NCBI GenBank assembly: GCA_003956705.1
Contig: QZCP01000068.1
Coordinates: 1 to 64,000 of the forward strand
Reading direction: 5' to 3'
Length of the DNA: 64,000 bases
From: Brevipalpus yothersi
Lineage: Eukaryota; Arthropoda; Arachnida; Trombidiformes; Tenuipalpidae
A model generated the notes under the pieces. It was not told the DNA's origin, did not search any database, and saw only the letters and a program-made list of their open reading frames with translations. Shown piece after piece: positions 37,837 through 49,415 of this stretch. A program made the position numbers and the translations under genes. Every line of letters starts with the position of its first letter. Positions within the stretch are counted from its first letter, which is position 1.

Positions 37837-38615
37837 ATTGCCTGATACTGATGTACCTGATGTACATATATCTATCTATCTACCTTTTTTTCTCTCTTAA
37901 TATCATATATGATGGACAAGTAATAAGTATTTATATTCCAATGGATCACATCACCATCACCAACACACAAACACCAATCGACAATCAAATGTATATACAT
38001 ACACACTAATCGGATATCAATTCATCACATACACATGTATACACACACACACACACACACACATCCATATGTGTGTTTCACTAATTCAAGTGAGAGAGAG
38101 AGAGAGAGAGAAAAAAAACAATTAATATATATATTTAATACACTAATTAAAATACTTTTTTTTTCAAAATGAACAAAATTTTCCTGGGCGAAGTCAGTTT
38201 ACTGAATCAAACAAAATTTTCTGCATTTTGACTGGTGCAGATGAGGGCGCCAAAGTTGCGTAAAAATTTCTGGAATGCGCTCACCTGTATTGCCATCTTT
38301 TGGTCATATTACAGGTGTGAAGCTTGAAGCAAAGATTCTTGATGCAAGAGGCTTGAGCAATGTTAAAGAGCAGAATTTTATCTGAACAAAATATATAAGC
38401 TTTACACCTTATTTTCTCCTAGTATTCGTTCTGGAATAAAATCATTTTGAAATTTTTTTTTGCTTGGTGATTCATTCAATTGTCTGTGTTTGTGTGTGTG
38501 TTTTTCTCTTCGATTTATTGTCTATTAAATGAATTCGTTTTGTGATTATATTTGATGACTGTAATGGTCAACGGTTTACTATTATTGTAATAGACAATAG
38601 TAATCTCGTTACATC
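37837..38615. promoter_or_regulatory. Head-to-head promoter region (Scribble-type / OSER1-like)
   Basis: The two start codons are 779 bp apart and diverge, so the interval should contain both promoters. No TATA box at a convincing position was seen. The interval holds an AC tract (about 38040-38063), a GA tract (about 38091-38111) and an E2F-like site at 38246-38254. A run ATTGCCATCTTTTGG near 38291 resembles a YY1-type motif. Confidence 0.5.
38246..38254 (-). promoter_or_regulatory. E2F-like site
   Basis: GGCGCCAAA matches the E2F consensus on the minus strand. It lies 362 bp upstream of the OSER1-like start and 410 bp upstream of the Scribble-type start. Confidence 0.35.
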
Positions 38616-39526
38616 ATGATGGATAGTAAAGTTGATTCAATTGATGTAAGTATTGCTTGTTGCTTTCCCTGAGCCTAGTGTATGTGTGTGTGTGTGTAAA
38701 CATATATATTGATGATTACTAATCAATTCTTGGAAAATGATCAGTCAAAAAAATTTTCTCTCTCTCTCTTTCTCTTTCTCTTTTTTTATCGATTTATCTT
38801 CCTGTTGACTGATTTTACGCTTTTAAGCATTATTCTTGCTGTATATTGAATATTTGTTAGATGGATGCTTCATGAGAGTTCATGAGAGTTCTTGTGTGTA
38901 CATCACTGTTTTGAGCTATTTTTTTCCATTCTAACTGTCATTTAATTTTCTTCTCTTCATCTTTCAAGAATCATGATGCCACCGTCAATAATCGAAATCG
39001 TAGTGGCTCAATGTCCTCTCATTCATCTGAGCAAGGAGAAAATAAGGTGTCCGTAGAAGAATTGGCTTTGTATCTTGATGTTCAATTGCACATACCTCAT
39101 GAGCAACAGCAACAGCAATTACAAAATCAGTGCATCACTAGAAAGGATGAAGATGGAAGAACATCAACATCTTCTCAGAATATCATCACCTCTCATTCCA
39201 CCTCTAGAAGCTTTCCTAGCTTCCGGGGTGATCTGGAACCTTTGGTTACATCTCTTCAAGATCAACGAACACTACCAATGACCCCTGCAGTTGATTGTTT
39301 TGAAGTGATCCATCAAACAAATGATTTGATTGTCGGTGAAGATGACCCTTTCCTGACTGCCGCAGCCAAGACTGCCTCCTCTTTTCCCTCAACGGCACCG
39401 AAGTGCTCTAATATGAGAAAAAGAACAGAACCTGAGATTACCGTTGAAGAATTAGCGGGATATTTTGATCTTCAGCTGCACATTCCTCGTAAAATGTCTT
39501 ACATGGCCGAGCTAATGTACACATGA
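38616..39526 (+). CDS. OSER1-like protein (195 aa)
   Basis: Two exons, 38616-38645 and 38969-39526, join at GAT|GTAAGT ... TTTCAAG|AAT in phase 0. The last 29 residues (167-195) include ITVEELAGYFDLQLHIP and end KMSYMAELMYT. This closely resembles the conserved C-terminus of oxidative stress-responsive serine-rich protein 1 (OSER1). The middle is Ser/Thr/Gln-rich, as in that family. A second copy of the motif, VSVEELALYLDVQLHIP, occurs near the N-terminus (residues 37-53), which I do not know from vertebrate OSER1. OSER1 is reported as a stress-response protein of unclear mechanism. A tandem ATG opens the frame. A possible spliced 3' exon begins near 39770; AATAAA is at 40243-40248. Confidence 0.8.
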
Positions 39527-40957
39527 GTTTCAAAAAGATCAAAGACACAATGTTCCCCAAATCAATACAGCCCTTGTCAATACCAAAAAAGGTTCTTAAT
39601 CTCTATCTCTCTTCTTTCTACTTTTCTGTTTCTTTTCCTTCTTCTTTTTCTTCTTCTGCTACTACTTCTTCATTCATGTTCCAGCTATTCTGACCTCATA
39701 ATTCTTGTACCTTCTCTGGTATTTTTGGAATTTCATTGTGAATCATTTCATACTTGAATTTCCCTCAGAACGTTCACACACCAGCAACAGCATCTAATCC
39801 CTCCGTTTTTGAGAATAATAATCTCGGAGGCATTTCTCTAAGTGAGAAAAAGATATATATATCTGCAATCTTCTCCAGAAAAAAAATTATTAATTCACTC
39901 GTTAGTCAAGAGTCAGGTAAAAAGGAGACAGCAAAGATGGACTTTCAGTGGCTTGAGATACTAATAACTTGTACTGTAGCCCTTAAAAATCGAAGAGAAA
40001 GTCTTCATCCTAATCTCCTATCAGTACTAACCCTCCAAAGGAAGGCTAAATTGAACCAACATTGAAACAAAAAACTCCAAGAGTAACGGAATTCGTCTGT
40101 AGATGTGAAATCAAGGTGATGGAAGAAAAATTTTCACTGCCTATCCTCTTGATGTTCAAAATGGTGGTTATTAACCCGAAAAAAACCATAGATTTTCGAT
40201 TTGTTGCTATTTTCTTCATGTTTGATCTTCAAAAACTTTGACAATAAATAATCATTGTTCAATAGCTTTCAATTACAACTCAATTTGACTGGAAAAGAAG
40301 AAACGAAATCCTCATCAAATTATCCTCTTCAAGCCCCTCTGCTCGCCGGATTGTTTTACCTCCACTTCTTGAGCTCATCTAAATTGAAATGATGATGATT
40401 GTTTGTATGTGTGTGTATATGCGACAGTAATCAGGTTGAAATGATTGCGAATGTATTTCGTTGAGTTATGTTAGTTGTATGATACATGATATGAAAGCAC
40501 GTTTGTCTGGACTTCAGTAACACAGTTTTCCTGATTTTCTTTCCTGTTCCTTTTTTTCGGCTGATGCACATTCTCAGTCGTTCCTCTCGAAAAGATCCGC
40601 ACTCATCCTTATTGGTCCTTCTTGGTGATCTCTTTTTCCAACTTCATCCTTATTTCCTCTCCAGACTCACCATCTTTCTCTCTCTCTCTCTTTCAAAAAT
40701 TTACGAATAATTTCCACTCACTCGATTGTTTCCTTCTCCGGCATCTCGACGATGTTCTTACCTTATCGTTTCTCTCTCTCTCTTTCTCTCTCTTTCTCTA
40801 ATAATAAGTTCTTCATTAATTTTCTTTTTCTCTCTTCTCTCTCTTTTTGCGTTCATGTCCCACTGATGAATGGATGAGTCGTGTGCATATTTGCCCTGAT
40901 TTGTTACACACCAGTGATACGATTCAGTCATTGTTGCTCCATTGAATGATGATTTGC

Positions 40958-41010
<53 letters not shown>

Positions 41011-42344
41011 CTGCATATTACCTGTGGTTTCAGTAAGCCTTGTTTGCCTCTAAATTTGAGTAACATGAATTTCTGGAATTATTTTGGGACAAAATGTTCC
41101 ACAAGGTTGAACCAAGATCATGAAGGTTATTCAATATTTCTTGATGGATCAAGATTTCTGAGCTAAATGAATGGGAAGGCTAATTATTCGGCATTATACA
41201 ACATTGTACATGTCTGATGAGAGCTGACCTTCAGATGTTCATTTCATTGCGCTTCGTAACTTGTTGACAGTAACGAGTTAAATGTTTTGAGAAACAGAAT
41301 CTCTTGTCAAATGAAGGCTCACATCGCCGAGTCATAGATATGTGTCACCACATTTCGTCTAATGAATTTATTTTTTCTAAAATAACATTACTCATTGGAC
41401 AGCCGATAAATGAATCCTCATTTTTCACCGAGACCGAATTTGAGACAAGAAGATATTGAAATGGCGCTCAAACTGATTTCCAATCCATGAAAATTCTGGT
41501 GAACGAAACTTTTATTACTTTATCTGAAGAATCTCATGACCTTTGTAGTTGATTCAGGTCATTTTGAAGAACGGATGACCAGAATTCGATTCAGATTCAA
41601 TTATGTCCGTATAGTTCGAAGATAATTTTCGAAAGAGCCTTTGAGAGGAAACCAGTGTGAAAGTACATTGAATTTAACCCAAATGAGTAAACTTTTTCAT
41701 GATATGCTGAGTGTCTCATCTATTTCATCTCTTCTCAGTAAAAATCTTTTCAATGTTTCCAATGTCTTGATGGAAACACCTTCATTGGGATAAAATTATA
41801 GTAATAAGTAATTTTTTTGGATCAAATTCTCAGATCGTGAATTTATTGCAGCTCTTCGTAAATTCCTGATGATCTCGTGTGAAAGCAAGAGTTGTAGATA
41901 ATATTTCAACAGGAAATGATAATGATAATTATAATCAGAGGAAAAAATAACTCATTGTTTCTGGTTTTGTAAACGAAGACGATAATGAAAAGTTTTCAAT
42001 GGTAAGAGCCAATCTTTCAATTTAGGAAACATTTGAAGCGTCAGAAAAGCACATTGAAAAGTCAATAGAGGTGTTAATAATTGATTGTCCTCTTTAGTTT
42101 TAGAGTCTTACGACTCATCTATCCGATGTTGCCACTATCTTCACATGGTGATCCATTCACATGATTCAATCTAGGTCATTCTACATACAACAATCAAATC
42201 GCCCAGATTTTGAATCGAATGAAACTCACATTCATGCCATATGTTATTACCTTGATTTAGTTTCGTCCAATATTAAAGTTCATAAAGCAACTGGCAGGTT
42301 CAAAAATATTTTGTATCTCAACGTCGATTTGTGATGATTGAAAA
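39527..42344. other. Intergenic region
   Basis: The first 700 bp is probably 3' untranslated sequence of the OSER1-like gene, with pyrimidine-rich stretches and AATAAA at 40243-40248. A (GA)n tract lies at 40960-41005. The remainder is AT-rich with no supported gene. Confidence 0.65.
40960..41005. repeat. (GA)n microsatellite
   Basis: Pure GA tract of about 46 bp. Confidence 0.97.
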
Positions 42345-44327
42345 ATGTCAAGAGCCAAAAGAAATGCCAGGCATACTGATGATAAGAAAAAGGTAAGGAA
42401 AAAAAATATTATTTATTACGTTAAAACAATCCGACAAACGTTTTAACTATTATTACAAAACAATCAGTCGATTTTGTGGAGAAAATTTTTTATCTCGATT
42501 CGAATGAATGTGATTTGTTGCACTTGTCTCTAGAAAAATTTTATCTCTACTAGATGGTATTTTCTGTGGTTGTTCCACAGAATTTATCATAACGTGGAAA
42601 GTGTTCGAATCGAGTGTTTTCTTGTTTTTCTTCGAGCCTTTGACAGAACGAAAAAACGTCCACAGTTGAATTGTCTCATAGCAGTGTCTGTGGATTATTC
42701 AACTGTATATTTTGAATTTTTATTGTTTTTATCATTCATAGACCGAGGGTCCACTGGACAATATGCAGACAAGATATAAGCTGTATCTTGATCGGATCCT
42801 AAATTCATGGGTGAGTTGAACAAAGTTTAATTAATTTCGAAATCGGATTCAGGTACAATTCTTGTTTTCGAAAATTTTTCAGGGTGATCGATCATGGGAA
42901 TTTGCCATCGGTTTGTACATGATAAAACTTCATGGATCTTCATTTACTTTGACCGCTGTCCAAGGAATATTTGCATCGTTAACGGTTATATTGTTTTCAC
43001 CTTTGATCGGTCGATGGATTGAAAGAGAATCTCGACTTCGAGAGATAAAAGTTTGCCTAATAGTACAGAATGCAGCTACTGCAATATCGTGCATATTTTT
43101 GTCCTTATTTTTTGTTAGAGAAAAATTTTCAAATGAAACATTGATTAAGGTGAGTCGCAGAAAAAAAGCACAATAGCCTCAATACATCGTTTCATTAACT
43201 CTTTCTCTTCCTTTAGACAATCGAAACATCAGCTCCGATTGTGCTGATTGTTTTCTCAGCCATATCTCAACTCTACAGCTATGGTTACTCTCTGTGTTTG
43301 GAGAAAGATTGGATAATCGCTTTGGCACGTGATGAAAAAGAACTATCAGGTTCATATCATATCAAATACACTCCCCCTCTTTTCACTTTTAAAATTAATT
43401 GACAATGATATTCAAAATCTAATAGATTGGAATGCAATGCTACGAAGAATTGATCTATGCTGCAAAACAATTGCACCATCTCTGATTGGATTCCTGATGG
43501 AATATTCTACACTGGTTTCGGTACTTTTTATCATGTCATGGAATGTGATATCTGGCTTTTTGGAATATTTTGTACTCAAATCTGTTTTCAACGAAAAACA
43601 TCAAGCTCTTCTCGCACCAAAACCCAAAGTTTCATCTAGTCTTAAAATAATTGATATTGATGCTTTTAAACAGTATTATAAACACTTTTTACTGCCAGGC
43701 TTATCATTCGGTCTACTTTATCTGACCGTTCTGGGTTTTGATTCAATCACAATTGGCTACATTTCTAGTCAAGGTATACCGGAAGGTGCCATTGGTATGA
43801 TTAGTGTTGTGGGTGCTGTTTTTGGTATTCTTGGAACAATTTTATTCCAATTACTATCGAAAAGATTATCAATCAAGCGGGTTGGTTTCGTTGGATATCT
43901 TTTGGAAGTTACTTTACTTTCCCTCTGTTTACTGGAAGTTTTCAAGCCATTTGATTCGGACGTGAAAATTTTTGGCGGTGATTTGAACGTATTTCTTTTC
44001 CTCTCTGGTCTTGTTGGATCTCGAGTTGGTCTGTGGACAGCCGATTTAAGTGTCAATCAATTAATTCAAACGAGAACTCCATGTCCATCGTTGGTTGGCG
44101 GTGTACAGAATAGTGTCAGTATAAGTGCAGAGCTAGTCAAATTTGGTATCGTCACTGTTATGCCGAATTTCGATCAGTTTCCCATATTGATCGTCTTATC
44201 TTTTGGTGCCATATCTCTTGCTACTATTTTATTCGGATTTTATTCATTCAGAAAAGACACCGACTCGAGTGAACCACTCGTTGATGAATCATCTTGCTAT
44301 GGTACATTTGAAAAATCATCATCATAG
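42345..44327 (+). CDS. Ferroportin-family iron transporter (472 aa)
   Basis: Five exons join in frame: 42345-42392, 42742-42810, 42883-43149, 43217-43349 and 43426-44327. Ferroportin (SLC40) exports ferrous iron through the plasma membrane with a 12-helix MFS-type fold. Family marks are clear: NSWGDRSW in helix 1, LLTAV-like FTLTAVQG, LRRID after the fourth exon, YLTVLGFDSITIGY in helix 7, VGSRVGLWTADLSVNQL and GGVQNS before helix 11. Of the four metal ligands known in human FPN1, Asp39 is kept (Asp41). By my alignment from memory, His43 is Glu45, Cys326 is Ser279 and His507 is Lys411. The central loop is shorter than in human (472 versus 571 aa). AATAAA is at 44502-44507. The family call is firm; transport activity is not shown by sequence. 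Confidence 0.88.
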
Positions 44328-45660
44328 TGATAAAAAGTGTTTCACTTATTGACTGTACTCAAATTAAATTTTTTACTCACCTGCAGATATGTCACACGAA
44401 ATATTCAATTCATCTGTTGACAGCTGGAAGTCGAAATTACATTAAAACTGTCTATCAAATGATCATTGAACTTGGTTTGGGTGATCTGGGTTCAATGTAT
44501 GAATAAATTTTTTCCAAAATTCGAATCTCGCTTGATTTGTTACGAATAAATCATAACTCTGACTTATGCAATGTACAAGAATCAGGATTTAATCTGCTCA
44601 CCAATCAATCTGATCTCTTCTCACCACCATTCATTGACCATTCTCTTCTTCAGAAATATAACCGTTTATTACTGGATTGATACAAACATTGGTGATAAGA
44701 GGACAAACCGAAATTGCCTTATGACTAATGTTTGTTTTCAATCCTGATGTTTAGAGCTATACTTCGAAGGTTCTAAGTGATTTTTCTATTCGTAATTCTG
44801 ATTAATCCTAATCATGAATTCAATCGTAATCAAATTCTTTATGTTCCATACTAAACTGATTTTATAACGAATACTCATGTTGATAAAATATTTTTCACGA
44901 TGAAGAGGTCGTTTTTCTTTACCCTTCATCCTTCTTACACTGATCCATGTTTCGAGTCGACTGAAAACTCAAAAAGTTCCTCTTTTCTTGGATGGCTTTG
45001 ATTTGCATGAAATTACAGAATTTCAGTTTTGCTCTTCTGAAACTGTTCACCTTCCTGAAAAAAGTGTTCAACGAGCTGAAGATTCATCCTTGACATCAGA
45101 ATCAAGGATCATTCAGTCTTCTGTGAATTTTGTCCATTTTCTGTTAAAATTTGTCTCTTCAAAAGAAAAACCCTGTAATCTATCTCTAGATGAGAATTAC
45201 TGATGAGAGCTTATCAAAACTTCAAACATTCCCTGCACCCTTCCTCACTGGTCTACCAGAGTCGTGACCCGGACGTTTGTCTATTTATTCTATTTCGTTT
45301 AAATGAAAAAATTGTGTATTCCAGGTTTTTTTTCGAAACTTCTTCCCTTGACTAAAGTTTTTTCCCAAATGAATATAGCTTGGAAATAATATAATTGACG
45401 GAGAATTTGGTATGAAATCTAGTGAATAATTATTTCAGTGGAAAGTATGAAATAGTGGAACACGTGAAACTAAATAAGATCAATTGTCAATTGTGCTGTT
45501 CTAGCAAATACAAAATTTTTGTTGTTGTTATCTTTTATCAAGAGGAGCAAGCGATTTGTAAGCCAGAATTTTTTCTATTTGAAGGGAGGCAAAAATTTAC
45601 AAAGTTTCTTGAAAAATAGCGACCTGTACATTCGAGATGATCCAATAAAATTCACTCTAT
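44328..45660. other. Intergenic region
   Basis: It holds the ferroportin 3' end (AATAAA at 44502-44507). A coding-like frame without a good start runs to TGA at about 45203 and contains FLDGFDLHEITEFQF; it could be an isolated exon or chance. Nothing else is supported. Confidence 0.55.
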
Positions 45661-46808
45661 TCAGCTTGATCCAGCGCTGGCAGCGGGGGATGGATTGACT
45701 GCTACAGAAGCGACTGTGGTTGGGGCTGCGGTGGTAGCAGGGGCAGATTCAGCTACTTTTGCGGGGACTGCGGCAGGAGCTGCGGCAGGGGCTGCTGGAG
45801 CTGGTGCGGCAGGAGCTGCGGGGGCTGCTGTGGTAGGAGCTACAGTGGTGGCGGCTACTGCTGGAGCTGCGGCAGCGACTGGGGCAGGTGCCGATTCTGC
45901 TTTAGCCTCTTTTGGTGGGCTCGCAGCTTGGACTGGGGTTGGCATAGGATTTCCGGCAGGAGCTGCTGCTGCTGGTGTGGCTGGAGCGGCTACAAGGATG
46001 GCTGGAGCTGGAGTGTTTGCTGAAAGATGAAAAAAGGTAGGATTGATTATCCAGCTAATCATCATGAAGATCACAGAATTTTATCCCAGATAAGAGGGCA
46101 AAGTTTCTGATGAATTTCAAATTTCATTGAGTTCTAGAAGTTGCTAGTTGAGTTTCAGTTGGAAAAATTGTTTCTATTATACTATTCTGAATGATTTACT
46201 ACCGGCCAATATAGAGCATCTTCCAGTTTCAAGAATGAGAACTCGAACAATTCCTTACCTGGTGGCATCATTATTTTCTCTTTACATAGAGCGAGACAAG
46301 CTGCGAGGGAATCGAACTTGTTCATACTATTGGCTGGGGCACATTGATTTGGAGCATACTGTTTACAATTATCGGATGCTTGATCGAAAAAGAATTGAGT
46401 ATCGTTGCAAGCCATCGTTGGACTCATGGCAGAATGGCACTTGGTGTGAATTTCATCCGAATGGACATGAGTTCCAGGGGCATGGGTATGTCCGTCGCTT
46501 GGAGTGTGATGTTCATGTCCATGACCATCACCATGGTGGTGTCCAGAATGTTCATGGGTGTCAGCAGTATGATTATGTCCGTCTGCCTTGTGATGATGAT
46601 CTGGTGTTGGTGCTATCAAGGGACGAATTCATCTCATTATATCTCTTAAAAAAGTTATTGGACATGAATTTTAAGCATTAAGATCCATACAATGATCATC
46701 ATGAAGAGATTCTTTGGACCCCTATGTGATTAATTATAAGAGCTTACCTGTGAAAACTAGTCCAATGGCTACACAAAACACAGCGAATGAAACGAAAATA
46801 GTCTTCAT
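45661..46808 (-). CDS. Secreted His-rich / Kunitz / Ala-Pro-rich protein (257 aa)
   Basis: Three exons, 46808-46748, 46612-46259 and 46019-45661, join in phase 1. Residues 1-20 are a signal peptide (MKTIFVSFAVFCVAIGLVFT). Residues 22-77 are His-rich (about one residue in three). Residues 79-130 carry six cysteines at 79, 89, 103, 111, 126 and 130, with Phe120 and the aromatic QFFF segment fitting a Kunitz domain. Spacing 9-13-7-14-3 differs slightly from the usual 8-15-7-12-3. The residue after Cys2, the P1 position, is Asn90 rather than Lys or Arg, so trypsin inhibition is unlikely. Residues 139-257 are almost only Ala, Pro, Thr, Val and Ser. A TATAAA on the minus strand at 46958-46953 would give a leader of about 115 nt. 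The His-rich part suggests metal or pH-dependent binding; that is inference. Confidence 0.82.
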
Positions 46809-46952
46809 ATTGATTAAATAATTGATTTACTTAGAGTGTGAGAAAAAAAAGTTGAGAAACTATAGTCAAGACGGAAGAAGAAATTCTGAGATCTTTCTAG
46901 TAAAAAGTTGATCGCTCTGCAAATGAGATCAACTCAAGTGTTGATCTTACTT

Positions 46953-46958
46953 TTTATA
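46953..46958 (-). promoter_or_regulatory. TATA box of the Kunitz gene
   Basis: TATAAA on the minus strand, 145 bp upstream of the start codon, is the only good TATA element near the gene. Confidence 0.5.
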
Positions 46959-47007
46959 GTCGAGCATCAATTTCTTGGAACAAAAGTGGATGACAATAGT
47001 AGCCTAT

Positions 47008-47011
<4 letters not shown>

Positions 47012-47086
<75 letters not shown>

Positions 47087-47094
47087 CTCTCTCC
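47012..47094. repeat. (CT)n-(CTTT)n compound microsatellite
   Basis: A CT tract passes into a run of CTTT units. It lies just upstream of the Kunitz gene promoter. Confidence 0.97.
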
Positions 47095-48259
47095 CAGGAG
47101 AAGAAGGAGAAGATAATCACAATTTTTTTTGTGCTCTTCTTGCTGTCTTATGATCTGGTGGTGAGCATCTTGAAGCGAAAAAAAGCCGATCCTGTAACCT
47201 TGTAGATGATAATCATCAATCTGATGATCTAAATTTGTTGTAGTTAATATTGTCACAGTGGATCGAAGCCTCTTGAAAAAAAAGAATAGAAAAAGCTCAC
47301 AAACAAAAATTGAAAACCAAACAATCGATCAATCCTTCGGACTAACGGGAAAGCTCGCCTTGTTTGTCATTGACTTGAGTGCAAATCGATCAATTTGCTA
47401 CTCACAGTTCTCTAGTGTTTGGTCCTTGAAATGAAAATAAAAGAGTTTGTTACATTTGTTTGTGGAATTTCGATTGGAATATTGATATTTGATGTCATTC
47501 TGCGGAATTCCTGCAAATCAGATGAGAAAGGAATGCGGAATCAGCATATGATTGTGAAGTATTTTTTTTGCTCTCATCTTCAATTATGAGGTGGAAAAAC
47601 GATTCATTAAGGTCACTATTTTATGCAGAAGCGTGTAAGTGTATAAGTGTGTGTGTGTTTGCAAGTGGGCTCGGTTAAGATAAAATCATTCAATCAATTA
47701 ACTGAGAGCACTGATAATATATTGCACACTTTGAACTCTCTTTGCCTATGTTCAGGATCTACTTTAATCGATAAAGTCCGCCTACCTTTGCCTGGGACTT
47801 ATCTTTCGATGGAAAAACTTCTTCAACTTTTGCACATACTAAAACATCTCTACTCATAGTTAGCTAGATGTTATGGAGGTACTTCCTCTGTTTATTTACC
47901 TAATTGATCGATTATCGGTGAGATGAGCTGTTGTTCTCTTCGGGAAAAGTTGCTGATTGTGGAAGAAAATTTATTTTCTCATTAACAGTGCAAAAACAAT
48001 CAATGACCAACATCACCTGAACCCAAGCTAACAGACTGTCGGCTGAGTCCCATCCTGAGGCTTACTAAGTCTTTTAACGAAAATATCTAGTAGTGATAGT
48101 ATAATCTATTAAGTTGGTTCATTTGATATTGAGGTACATCGTACCAGCGAGGTTTCGGCTATCTGTGAAGAGATGAAATCATTCTTTTTGTACAAGATGG
48201 GCCGAAAGTTTCTTTGCATGATAATTGTCGAATAAAAGTCGATAATTTTTGGCGGCAAA

Positions 48260-48423
48260 GATAGAAGAGTGTGATAATTTTTGATCACAATATCTCTCTG
48301 AAAAAGCTCAATTATTTTAGAATGTTAATCTATCATGACCAGAAACCTGACCCAACTAGCGATAGATAGATTCGAGCTTTCTCAGTAAGATATTGTGGTT
48401 AAAAATTATCTTAGTCTTCTATC
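48260..48423. repeat. Long imperfect hairpin (50-bp arms)
   Basis: Arms at 48260-48309 and 48374-48423 are inverted copies with 8 mismatches in 50 positions by my count. A further perfect 8-bp stem (48327-48334 with 48365-48372) continues the pairing inward and leaves a terminal loop of 30 nt. It could be a small inverted-repeat transposon remnant or a hairpin RNA precursor. No target-site duplication was seen. Confidence 0.7.
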
Positions 48424-49162
48424 TGTAAGTAAGGGGAATGGTAAGTTCAAAGAGTAGTTCTAAGCTACTCTTCAGGTAAGTTTTTGGCTAAATTGGACTC
48501 AAATTGGATCGAAAAAAGCACCAAAGTTAATTTGTTTAGATCTACCTGTATCGTCATCAACACTAGTAGCTTTTTTAAAAAATTTTTCAACTCTTTCCAT
48601 CCAATATGGAAACTGACCTTTGCTCCAATTAATTGCTGCGATGTGTCTCCATGCATACAACCTCCTCTGATGATAAGACCACTCATTACAACTGATTGAT
48701 GCTCATTTTTCAGCAAAATAAGCAAGAAATAGGTAGTGTTTGTAGCTAATTATATAACATGAGATCTTAGCTCTGTTTAGCAGTTGATGTTATCAGTAAA
48801 AGCTCTATTTTGAAAAGCTTCATCCTCCTCTCGAGAAAGAGAGATAGATGGATGGATGTAAACTGAAGTTGGACACTTTCTGAAAATAATGAGACAATTC
48901 TCATTTTGTCAATGTTGCCCGGTGATATGGATTGCCATGAATGAAGGCAAAACACATCTCTCGAGAACATTATGTAGGCAGGAAACGATTGACTCTACTG
49001 ATTCCTATAATGATCGAACTTTCTCTCATCTCTCCTCTATCCACAGGTTCTCGAGTCATGGTCACCCTCGGTGATGATTCTTGTTGATACTGGCTAAGAA
49101 GCTAATTTATTAGATTCCTCCAGCTCTATCATCAGATAATCGACTTCTTGTATTATGGTCAG

Positions 49163-49415
49163 CTTTACAGATGACCCACGCTTTTGTTGAACATCTGAGA
49201 GACAAAGTCTTGGACACTGAAAACTTTGTTGAAACATTCTTCAACCCAATTGGAACAGGGAATGAATTAGTGAATCATTTTGAATCTGAGGCCAAGCAAG
49301 TAACAAATTGGATAAAGAATACCGAATCTATGCTTTCAACTTCATTTATTATACCCGTTGCCAAAAGCAGAAGCTCTTTTGAACAGAACACGGACGATAT
49401 CGAGTTACTACCGAG
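49163..49415 (+). other. Possible orphan exon, spectrin-repeat-like
   Basis: A frame of about 84 codons is bounded by ATGGTCAG and GAG|GTGAGT, good acceptor and donor sequences. It could start translation at ATG 49171. The product is helical and contains FESEAKQVTNWIKNTESML, a pattern recalling the conserved Trp region of spectrin repeats. No convincing partner exons were found within 1.5 kb. It may be a decayed or unrecognised gene. Confidence 0.3.

Noticed and set aside
39754..40065. 103-codon frame downstream of the OSER1-like gene
   Set aside because: It follows a possible acceptor, but composition is not protein-like and it lies before the polyadenylation signal; 3' untranslated sequence is more likely.
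45695..46030. Plus-strand Ala/Gly-rich open frame
   Set aside because: It is the reverse of the Ala/Pro-coding exon of the minus-strand Kunitz gene, which has matched splice sites and a signal peptide.
46148..46681. 177-codon plus-strand frame
   Set aside because: It is the antisense of the His-rich/Kunitz exon.
48465..48725. Overlapping open frames on both strands
   Set aside because: Neither has splice partners or a recognisable domain, and having both strands open suggests chance.
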